A stretch of DNA of 7,517 nucleotides from the NCBI GenBank assembly GCA_937892925.1, contig CALBHX010000094.1, positions 1 through 7,517 on the forward strand. The letters are read 5' to 3'. The notes under the pieces were generated by a model that did no database searches, was not told the origin of the DNA, and was given only the letters and a program-made list of their open reading frames with translations. Positions 1-5,879 of the stretch are shown here, one piece after another. Source of the stretch: an uncultured Lentisphaeraceae bacterium (GTDB lineage Bacteria > Verrucomicrobiota > Kiritimatiellia > RFP12 > DVOR01). Positions within the stretch are counted from its first letter, which is position 1; each line of letters begins with the position of its first letter. A program made the position numbers and the translations under genes.

Positions 1-554
1 CATCCTCATTACGCGCCCCTCCAATAAAAACGCAGGCCGTCCAATCCCTCTCCGCCCGCATGATAGCGAATCGCCCCCCAATTCGTCAAGTAACCCACCA
101 ACCGTATCCAGTATACCCCCCACAAAAAACATCACACATAAAGACTACCCATGCACCCATCACCGCACCCCTCCACTCAAAACATACATGCAAACCGTAC
201 ACACAAAAACACCCAACCTCAACCCGCACCTGATTCATCCAGAACCCGCCCCGACCTTGAAGTAAAACCGCCCCGACACTGCTCAGGCTCCGCCTCTCAT
301 CTCGTTTCTCCTCCGTACACCGTCAAACATACGCCCCCAGCAAATAACTTCTTTCCATGCAGAGTGCCCCGCTTTCGCAATTTTTCACCACTCGTTTCTA
401 TAACCAACTAAGCATTCCAACCAGTCAGATTGACCGAACTGATAATCTTCAGTAAAGTATCTGCGTTCGTTTCAAGGTATTTTATGCCAACAAAACCGCC
501 TCTCCGTTTTTACCCATATTTATCCACTCATGCTGTGTACCTAAAAATATGCTG

Positions 555-588
555 CCCCCTGCCCCCATTTACACCCTTTCTGTCACCC
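555..588 (-). other. Possible G-quadruplex (four G-runs on minus strand)
   Basis: The + strand has C-runs at 555-559, 562-566, 574-576 and 586-588, separated by 2, 7 and 9 bases. The minus strand therefore carries four runs of at least three G, close to the usual quadruplex pattern, though one loop is longer than the common limit of 7. It lies about 140 bases upstream of dinB. The C-rich background makes chance occurrence plausible. Confidence 0.25.
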
Positions 589-682
589 AAAACCTAACGT
601 TTTTCCTTTCACAGAATAGGAACAGGCTACCCCGCCCATATTATTCCTTCTACAATTATTACAGCTTGAGTAAAAAGGAATG

Positions 683-710
683 TTGCTCCCATTTTCCTAT
701 TTCCCATAAA
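683..710 (+). promoter_or_regulatory. Weak sigma70-like promoter candidate for dinB
   Basis: TTGCTC (683-688) and CATAAA (705-710) are separated by 16 bases; each half matches its consensus only partly. Transcription from it would start about 5 to 10 bases before the dinB ATG, giving a nearly leaderless mRNA, in keeping with the lack of a Shine-Dalgarno before that ATG. I saw no LexA box of the CTGT-N8-ACAG or GAAC-N4-GTTC kind. This is a weak call. Confidence 0.25.
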
Positions 711-724
711 GAAAATATGGTTCT

Positions 725-1888
725 ATGACACGTGCGATTTTACATGTTGATATGGATGCTTTTTTTGCTTCAATTGAGCAATTGGATCATCCGGAATGGC
801 GCGGCCGCCCAGTTATCGTTGGCGCCCCACCCAATCAACGAGGAGTCGTTTCTACTTGTTCCTATGAAGCTCGAAAATTTGGCGTCCATTCTGCCATGCC
901 ATCCCGACAGGCATTTGCCTGTTGTCCGCAGGGTATCTTTGTTACACCACGTATAACACGTTATCATGAAATAAGCCAGGCCGTTTTCAAGATATTCAGC
1001 GATTTTTCCCCATTTATTGAAGGGATCAGTGTGGATGAGGCTTTTTTAGATGTCAGCAGCGTACAAAGGCTCTTGGGAACACCTGTACAAATTGCGGAAA
1101 AGATCAAAACGAGAATTCGTCAAGAACTTGGACTTACCTGTAGTGTAGGTATTGCTTCAAACAAGTTTTTGGCCAAACTGGCAAGCGAAGAGAAGAAACC
1201 TGACGGGCTTTTCGAGGTGCCAAAAGAACGGCAGCATCTCCTAAATTGGCTTGGAGCGAAACCTGTCCAAACGCTTTGGGGTATTGGGCCAAAAACAACA
1301 GCCATTCTAAAACAACATGGACTTATACGCGTAGCCGATCTACAACATGCTGCACCAGAATGTCTACAAGCCATCACCTCGCCAACTCTCGCCGCACATT
1401 TATTAGAAATTGCTTTCGGTCGCGATGATCGCCCGGTTTTGGCGGAACACGAAGAAAAGTCGTTTTCTCGTGAACATACCTATCCTGAAGATACGCTTGA
1501 CCGATTACAGCTTAAAGCCGATCTGCGAACGCTTGTAGAGAACGTTGGGTTTCGGTTACGGAAAGCTGGACTCTGGGCAAAAACCGGCAAGCTGAAAATT
1601 CGTTACGCAGGGTTCAGAACAGTTACACGGCAGGCATCACTCCCAACGCCTGTCTGTGATGATTTCGCCCTGCGCGACCTTGCCTGGGATCTACTCAATA
1701 CGCATCTCGAAACCGAAACCCCTGTTCGTCTAATTGGATTCGGAGTCGACCAGCTCACATCAACCCCCAATCTCCTAGACTCAGACGATCTTTTTTCAAA
1801 ATGCACAGACAATTCCCATACCCGCGAACGAATGGAACGACTTTCAAGAGCACTTGACGCGCTGCGTGAACGATTTGGCAAGAAGTAA
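725..1888 (+). CDS. dinB: DNA polymerase IV (Y-family translesion polymerase)
   Basis: This 387-residue protein is a full-length DinB, which copies past damaged template bases at the price of fidelity. The N-terminal HVDMDAFFASIE segment supplies the metal ligand Asp9 and the steric-gate position Phe14. The second catalytic motif SVDEAFLDV supplies Asp104 and Glu105. Other family marks are the STCSYEARKFGV segment near residues 43-54 and CSVGIASNKFLAKLASE in the palm. Helix-hairpin-helix sequence (LWGIGPKT) follows in the thumb, then the little-finger domain. Near the C-terminus, LDSDDLF resembles the QLxLF-type beta-clamp-binding peptide, ahead of the family-typical ending LDALRERFGKK. The ATG at 725 gives the canonical N-terminus, yet has no Shine-Dalgarno before it. 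A three-codon ORF (ATG GTT CTA TGA from 717) overlaps this ATG. The gene is probably monocistronic and converges on the downstream minus-strand pair. Confidence 0.96.
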   Translation: MTRAILHVDMDAFFASIEQLDHPEWRGRPVIVGAPPNQRGVVSTCSYEARKFGVHSAMPSRQAFACCPQGIFVTPRITRYHEISQAVFKIFSDFSPFIEGISVDEAFLDVSSVQRLLGTPVQIAEKIKTRIRQELGLTCSVGIASNKFLAKLASEEKKPDGLFEVPKERQHLLNWLGAKPVQTLWGIGPKTTAILKQHGLIRVADLQHAAPECLQAITSPTLAAHLLEIAFGRDDRPVLAEHEEKSFSREHTYPEDTLDRLQLKADLRTLVENVGFRLRKAGLWAKTGKLKIRYAGFRTVTRQASLPTPVCDDFALRDLAWDLLNTHLETETPVRLIGFGVDQLTSTPNLLDSDDLFSKCTDNSHTRERMERLSRALDALRERFGKK

Positions 1889-1897
1889 ACAACTTCT
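1881..1897. other. Small hairpin across the dinB stop codon
   Basis: AGAAGT (1881-1886) and ACTTCT (1892-1897) pair as a perfect 6-bp stem around a 5-base loop holding most of the dinB stop. It is the only structure at the 13-base convergent junction between dinB and the minus-strand gene. There is no T-tract on either side, so it is a poor intrinsic terminator; it may be chance. Confidence 0.25.
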
Positions 1898-1901
1898 CAG
1901 T

Positions 1902-2309
1902 CTAATCCTCTAAAATAGGGCAACGTCGAACTGCCTTTTTGGCCGCATGATGTGCCTTATCATCCAGCATCCTTGCCCGCTGTCTACGCGACCGCCGCCG
2001 CTTTTGCCGCCGGATTTTTTCTTGTTGCTGCCTGCGGACACTCCGTTCCCCATCCCGTTGTTCAAGTAACCGCTCAGCTAATGCCCGCCTAGCAAGCCAC
2101 CGATTTTCTTCACGTGAACGCGAAATCTGCACCTTAACCCACTCGCCTGTTGGCAAATGGGTCAATCGAACCGCACACGAAGTCTTATTTATCTTCTGTC
2201 CACCCGCTCCAGAACCTAACACAAATTGTTCAGACAATTCTTCTTCACGAATACCGACATCATTCAACAACTTTCTAATATTCTCGATCGTTGTAGGTGA
2301 AAGCGGCAT
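1902..2309 (-). CDS. Peptide chain release factor-like protein (RF-1 GGQ domain, ArfB/MTRFR type)
   Basis: This 135-residue protein is the catalytic GGQ domain of a class-I release factor without any stop-codon-recognition domain. The motif GSGAGGQKINKTS (about residues 32-44) carries the Gly-Gly-Gln that promotes peptidyl-tRNA ester hydrolysis in the ribosomal peptidyl-transferase centre. It is followed by AVRLTHLPTGEWVKVQ and SRSREENRWLARR, closer to mitochondrial MTRFR/C12orf65 and bacterial 'release factor-like' proteins than to E. coli ArfB. The C-terminal third is extremely basic (many Arg/Lys), suiting rRNA binding. The likely role is release of peptide from stalled ribosomes or split large subunits; this is family inference. 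I chose the ATG at 2309 because GGAGGG lies just before it (2317-2312, spacing rather short at 2 to 3 bases). An in-frame ATG at 2348 overlaps the tyrS stop but has no Shine-Dalgarno and adds non-conserved residues. The gene follows tyrS by 31 bases, probably in one operon. Confidence 0.85.
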   Translation of the reverse strand: MPLSPTTIENIRKLLNDVGIREEELSEQFVLGSGAGGQKINKTSCAVRLTHLPTGEWVKVQISRSREENRWLARRALAERLLEQRDGERSVRRQQQEKIRRQKRRRSRRQRARMLDDKAHHAAKKAVRRCPILED

Positions 2310-2340
2310 AACCCTCCAAAGAGAAAAGCAATTCTGCAAC

Positions 2341-3624
2341 TCAGGCATCAAGTAAACGAATCAAAAAGTAATTCTTTTTCCCCTGACGCAACAACAAGAT
2401 TTTTCCCTCTACTGGGGCTTCTACCGGAATAACCGCAAGGGGATCGATTACCTTTTCGTTATTCAGAGACAATCCGCCCCCTTGAATCAAACGACGCGCC
2501 TCACCCTTACTCTTCAGAAAACCTGAAGCAACCGCCACCTCTACCAGCGGCTGTCCGATCACTTGCGTACGCGGCAACTGCACAGAAGGCACATCCGCCG
2601 CAATATTTTCCAGATCCTTGGCCGTCAACCCATCCAACGAACCGCCGAACAACACTTCCGATGCCTTTTGTGCTATTTTTAACCCACCTTCACCATGCAC
2701 TGCACGCGTCAATTCTTCTGCAAGAACACGCTGCGGCTCTCGTTTTTCCGGATGCTCCCGCAAGGATACAGCAAGCGCAGCGATCTGAGCATCGTCCAAA
2801 AACGTAAAGATCCTTAAATAGCGAATTACATCTGCATCTAATGTGCGTAGGAAAAACTGATAAAACGCATACACGCTCGTCTTATCTGCATTCAGGAAAA
2901 TCGCATTTCCTGCAGACTTACCAAACTTCTGACCATTCGCATCACATACCAGTGGAATCGTTAATCCATTAACTTCCGCCTCCGGCTCCAAGCGACGAAT
3001 CAAATCCGTCCCGGCCGTAATATTCCCCCACTGATCTGCCCCACCAACCTGTAACGTGCATCCGTAATGTTTATATAGGTAATAGAAATCATATCCCTGC
3101 AAAATCTGATAACAGAACTCCGTGAAAGTCATCGAGTTGGTCTCCGCATTCAGTCGCTTCTGAACGGAGTCTTTAGCCAACATGGGTTTCATTCGGAACA
3201 ATGTACCCACCTCACGCAAAAACGGCAGAATCGCGTAATCCTTATACCAATCATAGTTGTTGACCAATAATGCGGGGTTACTCGGATGATTGAAATCGAG
3301 AAACCGAGATAGGTTTTCCTTGATTCCCTCAAGATTTTTCTGCAGTTGTTCAACCGAAAGGAAATTACGCTCCGTAGAGCGCCCCGAGGGATCACCAATC
3401 ATACCGGTTGCCCCCCCGACAAGCGCAATCACTCGATGCCCTGCCCGCTGAAACTGCGCCAGCGTCTGAATGGCCACGTAATTCCCAGCCTGAAGACAGG
3501 AGGCTGTCGGATCAAACCCAACGTAGAGTGTCAGCGGTTTCTCCAACAACTCACCCATTTTCGCGTCATCACAAGTGCACGCCTCAACCAGATGGCGTGT
3601 TTTCAGAAAGTCATAAAACTTCAT
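2341..3624 (-). CDS. tyrS: Tyrosyl-tRNA synthetase (bacterial class I)
   Basis: The enzyme joins tyrosine to tRNA-Tyr using ATP. The 427-residue product matches the bacterial TyrRS length and aligns end to end with the E. coli enzyme from memory. Visible marks are LYVGFDPTA (Tyr34 and Asp38 of the tyrosine pocket), ALVGGATGMIGDPSG (67-81), the Tyr-binding helix with Tyr172, Gln176 and Asp179, QVGGADQWGNI (192-202), and the KMSKS-equivalent KFGKS at 233-237. A C-terminal S4 RNA-binding domain runs from about 360 to 427. The HIGH motif is unusual: where E. coli has HLGH, this protein reads QAGN (45-48). I chose the ATG at 3624 because MKFYDFLKTRHL fits the family N-terminus; the frame stays open to an ATG at 3711, but those 29 residues look non-conserved. 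No clear Shine-Dalgarno precedes 3624. I saw no T-box leader. The release-factor-like gene follows it. Confidence 0.95.
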   Translation of the reverse strand: MKFYDFLKTRHLVEACTCDDAKMGELLEKPLTLYVGFDPTASCLQAGNYVAIQTLAQFQRAGHRVIALVGGATGMIGDPSGRSTERNFLSVEQLQKNLEGIKENLSRFLDFNHPSNPALLVNNYDWYKDYAILPFLREVGTLFRMKPMLAKDSVQKRLNAETNSMTFTEFCYQILQGYDFYYLYKHYGCTLQVGGADQWGNITAGTDLIRRLEPEAEVNGLTIPLVCDANGQKFGKSAGNAIFLNADKTSVYAFYQFFLRTLDADVIRYLRIFTFLDDAQIAALAVSLREHPEKREPQRVLAEELTRAVHGEGGLKIAQKASEVLFGGSLDGLTAKDLENIAADVPSVQLPRTQVIGQPLVEVAVASGFLKSKGEARRLIQGGGLSLNNEKVIDPLAVIPVEAPVEGKILLLRQGKKNYFLIRLLDA

Positions 3625-3796
3625 CGCAGCATACAAGCGTTTAGTGTGAATAACCAGAATGAGCCGATAGTCTAACATAAACGAACGCCTGAATGTTACG
3701 TGAACCGACATTCGGCCTTTGCCGCTTTAATCGAATCGGAAATACAGAGAATCGGCAACGACCTCCCCACCTTATTCGAGTACAGCACGGGAGTCC

Positions 3797-3812
3797 TGAA
3801 CGTTCATATGAA
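3797..3812. repeat. Two overlapping perfect 10-bp palindromes, operator-like
   Basis: TGAACGTTCA (3797-3806) and TTCATATGAA (3803-3812) are each perfect palindromes sharing the TTCA at 3803-3806, so the pattern is TGAA-CG-TTCA-TA-TGAA. CGTTCAT recurs at 3910-3916. It lies about 170 bases upstream of the tyrS start, on the divergent side, where a dimeric regulator could bind. No known regulator consensus is recognised. Confidence 0.3.
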
Positions 3813-3898
3813 GTTATGCACCATATCGCATACACCGTTTCGTAAATTTGATAGGCTGTAACCACAGTTCACATAAACACAACTGCAGGGAAAAGGCG

Positions 3899-3952
3899 AT
3901 GAGCGAAACCGTTCATTTACGCGAAAACCACGTTCTGCTGTGCGGGCATTAG
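3899..3952 (+). CDS. Possible 17-codon leader peptide or degraded fragment
   Basis: An ATG at 3899 is preceded by AGGG (3887-3890) at a spacing of 8 bases and opens a 17-codon frame, MSETVHLRENHVLLCGH, ending in TAG. The translation-initiation context is better than that of dinB or tyrS. The C-terminal part (RENHVLLCGH) faintly resembles the first strand of RCK/TrkA-N domains of potassium channels such as Kch, but the match is about ten residues, and reading through the TAG does not continue it. It may be a translated leader, a relic, or chance. There is no attenuator-like structure tied to it. Confidence 0.2.
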   Translation: MSETVHLRENHVLLCGH

Positions 3953-4125
3953 AATGTGCCAGTTACTACATTATCTTCGGCAAATGGTTCAGGTTCCCTG
4001 TTAGGCTCGCTCCATATCTAAAACATTCCTCTTCATACCGTTTTTCGGCGCCGTGACCTGCCACCATCTATTTCATCCACAGAGAGATCGTTACCGCCCT
4101 CACCTGATACAGTGTAACCCTTACC

Positions 4126-4139
4126 GAGGAATTATCATG
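4126..4139 (+). promoter_or_regulatory. Alternative ribosome-binding site and ATG in frame with UPF0371
   Basis: GAGGA at 4126-4130 stands 6 bases before an ATG at 4137 that is in frame with the UPF0371 gene and would add 51 residues to it. The added sequence contains a Cys-rich, aromatic stretch (CWFCFCC). Family length argues for the internal start at 4290, so this could be a second start or chance. Confidence 0.3.
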
Positions 4140-4289
4140 CTCCAACGACAACGCAAGCAACCGATTACAGGTAACATACGGATTCACACTCCAACTACAC
4201 ATTTCCAACCGATGGAAAAACTTTTGCTACACTTTTATCGATGTTGGTTTTGCTTCTGTTGTAAAACTTTCAGCAAGCAGGAAAAGCGT

Positions 4290-5810
4290 ATGAGGCAAAT
4301 CGGGTTTGATAATGAAGTGTATTTAAAACGACAAGCTGATGGGCTGATGAAGCGGGCGGCGTCGTTCGGTAACAAATTGTATTTGGAGTTTGGCGGCAAA
4401 TTAATGTATGACTACCACGCCGCCCGCGTCCTTCCGGGGTATGATCCAAACGTAAAGTTACGCTTGTTGCGTTCTCTTGGCGATCAGGCTGAAATCATTT
4501 TGTGTGTTTATGCCGAGGATATCGAACGAAAGAAAATGCGTGCCGATTTCGGTATTTCCTATGATGATGACGCACTTAAACTTATTGATAGCCTTCGATC
4601 ATGGGGCATTCATGTTTGTGCAGTCGTTATCACACGTTTTGACGGACAGCCCGCGGCTCTGCAGTTCCGAAACAAACTCGAAGCGCGCGGAGTTACCGTC
4701 AAACTTCACCGGGCTGTACCTGGCTACCCTTCAAATCTGGATCTGGTTGTCTCACAGGAAGGATATGGTGCCAACGCGTATATTGAGACCACCCGCCCCA
4801 TTGTTGTAGTCACCGGTCCAGGGCCAGGCTCCGGTAAGTTAGCCACCTGTCTCACCATGCTTTATCACGACCGCATGGCCGGACGGCCAGCCGGATATGC
4901 CAAATTCGAGACCTTCCCTGTATGGGATTTACCACTTCGGCACCCCATTAACCTTGCCTACGAGGCTGCAACGGCCGATTTGGGCGATATTAACATGATC
5001 GACCCATTCCATTTGGATGCCTATGGAACAGTCGCCGTGAACTATAACCGAGACGTTGATGCTTTTCCACTTTTGCGAGAAATCTGGACACGCCTGGACA
5101 AAAGTGGGGAATGCCCCTATCGCAGTCCAACTGATATGGGGGTAAACTGTATCTCTGCCGGAATCATAGACAACGCCATTTGTACCGAGGCCGCCAAACA
5201 AGAAGTTATCCGCCGCTACTTCCGGCATTTGTCGGACGCCGTAGCCAAGGGAGCAAGCGACAAACGTCCTGTGGAATTAATTGATCGATTAATGCACCAA
5301 CTTGGTTTGATTCCGGAAGACCGTCCTGTAGTCGTTCCGGCACGTCAGGCAGCACAGGAAGCATCCCTCTCAAACACACTCGAGGGTGTTGCCTGCGGTG
5401 CCGCACTGGAGCTTCAGGATGGAACAATCGTCAAGGGGAAAAACTCCACCCATCTTCACGCAGCTGCGGCCACTGTATTGAACGCGGCCAAACATCTTGC
5501 CGGGCTCCCTGATGAGCGCCACCTATTGGCGCCAGAGACAATCGCGAGTGTCATGCACATGAAACAAGGCATCCTAAAGGGAAAATACGGATCGCTCAAT
5601 CTTGACGAAACACTCGTGGCTCTTGCTATTTGTGCAGCATCGGATACGAACGCAAAAGTGGCATTGGAAAAGTTGGCGAACTTACGTGACTGTGAGATGC
5701 ACCTGTCACACATGCTTACCCCCGGTGATGAAGCTGGACTGCGCCGTTTAGGCATCCGCGCAACGAACGATCCGCTCTTTGCCACTGCTGAACTTTTTGT
5801 TGACGCTTGA
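4290..5810 (+). CDS. UPF0371 / DUF1846 family protein, function unknown
   Basis: The 506-residue product is a full-length UPF0371 (DUF1846) protein; members are usually about 490 to 510 residues. Conserved blocks I recognise include IGFDNEVYLKRQ at the N-terminus, KLYLEFGGKLMYDYHAARVLPGY (29-51), the EGYGANAYIETTRP block (157-170), then a P-loop-like GPGPGSGK (176-183) and YAKFETFPVWDLPLRHPINLAYEAATADLGD, IDPFHLDAYG and NYNRDV. The P-loop-like stretch hints at phosphate or nucleotide binding, but no activity is established to my knowledge. No signal peptide or membrane segment is seen in this form, so it should be cytoplasmic. The ATG at 4290 is preferred because it matches the family N-terminus and has AGGA seven bases upstream. 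The frame is open for 95 codons before it, with another ATG plus Shine-Dalgarno at 4137. nagA follows after 69 bases in the same direction, suggesting linked expression. Confidence 0.93.
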   Translation: MRQIGFDNEVYLKRQADGLMKRAASFGNKLYLEFGGKLMYDYHAARVLPGYDPNVKLRLLRSLGDQAEIILCVYAEDIERKKMRADFGISYDDDALKLIDSLRSWGIHVCAVVITRFDGQPAALQFRNKLEARGVTVKLHRAVPGYPSNLDLVVSQEGYGANAYIETTRPIVVVTGPGPGSGKLATCLTMLYHDRMAGRPAGYAKFETFPVWDLPLRHPINLAYEAATADLGDINMIDPFHLDAYGTVAVNYNRDVDAFPLLREIWTRLDKSGECPYRSPTDMGVNCISAGIIDNAICTEAAKQEVIRRYFRHLSDAVAKGASDKRPVELIDRLMHQLGLIPEDRPVVVPARQAAQEASLSNTLEGVACGAALELQDGTIVKGKNSTHLHAAAATVLNAAKHLAGLPDERHLLAPETIASVMHMKQGILKGKYGSLNLDETLVALAICAASDTNAKVALEKLANLRDCEMHLSHMLTPGDEAGLRRLGIRATNDPLFATAELFVDA

Positions 5811-5816
5811 GAATAC

Positions 5817-5846
5817 TTGTTCCTTCCGTTACAAAGGTGGTATACT
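5817..5846 (+). promoter_or_regulatory. Sigma70-like promoter for nagA
   Basis: TTGTTC (5817-5822) and TATACT (5841-5846) are 18 bases apart; the -10 matches 5 of 6 consensus bases, the -35 only its TTG. A start near 5853 would leave a leader of about 27 bases containing the nagA ribosome-binding site. It sits in the 69-base gap after the UPF0371 stop, so nagA may be transcribed both from here and by read-through. The -10 lies in the palindrome GTATAC, but I see no clear NagC- or NagR-type operator. Confidence 0.5.
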
Positions 5847-5879
5847 CACGGTAAACAGTTTTTAATAAGGGAGTCTCAT

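Larger units (their letters stand above)
1..724. other. Gene-free region with strong C-over-G skew
   Basis: I find no gene here. From about 1 to 600 the + strand is very poor in G and rich in C and A; bases 121-180, for example, hold 26 C and only 3 G. The one open frame of any length (151-411, 86 codons) has no Shine-Dalgarno, no recognisable domain, and a Pro/His/Thr/Ser-rich composition that simply mirrors the skew, which continues on both sides of it. No tRNA-like cloverleaf or clear terminator hairpin was seen. The last 80 bases before dinB turn AT-rich and probably hold its promoter. The region could be non-coding spacer, decayed sequence, or the template of a G-rich minus-strand transcript. 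Confidence 0.6.
3625..4289. other. Divergent intergenic region between tyrS and the UPF0371 gene
   Basis: This 665-base stretch separates the minus-strand tyrS from the plus-strand UPF0371 gene and should hold both promoters, but I cannot assign a convincing -35/-10 pair to either. It contains overlapping palindromes near 3800, a 17-codon ORF at 3899-3952, and a reading frame that is open from 4005 into the UPF0371 gene. A short inverted repeat (GTTAC at 4090-4094 with GTAAC further down) is too weak to call. No tRNA or known riboswitch was recognised. The 74-codon minus-strand frame at 3641-3865 shows no coding signs. Confidence 0.5.

Noticed and set aside
151..411. 86-codon open frame rich in Pro, His, Thr and Ser
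   Set aside because: No Shine-Dalgarno, no domain, and its composition reflects the G-poor skew that extends beyond it on both sides.
520..528. DnaA-box-like TTATCCACT
   Set aside because: A single 8-of-9 match without a cluster, AT-rich unwinding element or origin genes nearby; expected by chance.
2310..2351. Upstream starts (TTG 2351, ATG 2348) for the release-factor-like gene
   Set aside because: No Shine-Dalgarno; added residues do not fit the family; the ATG at 2309 has GGAGGG just upstream. Translational coupling to the tyrS stop cannot be fully excluded.
3625..3711. 29-residue N-terminal extension of TyrS (ATG at 3711 or 3678)
   Set aside because: Family alignment places the N-terminus at 3624; the added residues look non-conserved and neither upstream ATG has a clear ribosome-binding site.
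3718..3758. Inverted repeat TTGCCG ... CGGCAA upstream of tyrS, considered as a T-box or attenuator stem
   Set aside because: Only 6 bp with a 29-base loop, no T-box sequence and no terminator stem with a T-tract before tyrS.
3973..4010. GGTTCAGGTTCC segment resembling a tRNA T-arm
   Set aside because: No matching acceptor, anticodon or D arms could be drawn around it.
5456..5785. Minus-strand open frames opposite UPF0371 and nagA (also 4929-5228, 6248-6481 and others)
   Set aside because: Shadows of the confident plus-strand genes, with no start signals or recognisable domains.
5817..5879. TTG-started N-terminal extension of NagA
   Set aside because: It would start at the promoter-like sequence, and the ATG at 5880 has a strong AAGGGAG site and the family N-terminus.
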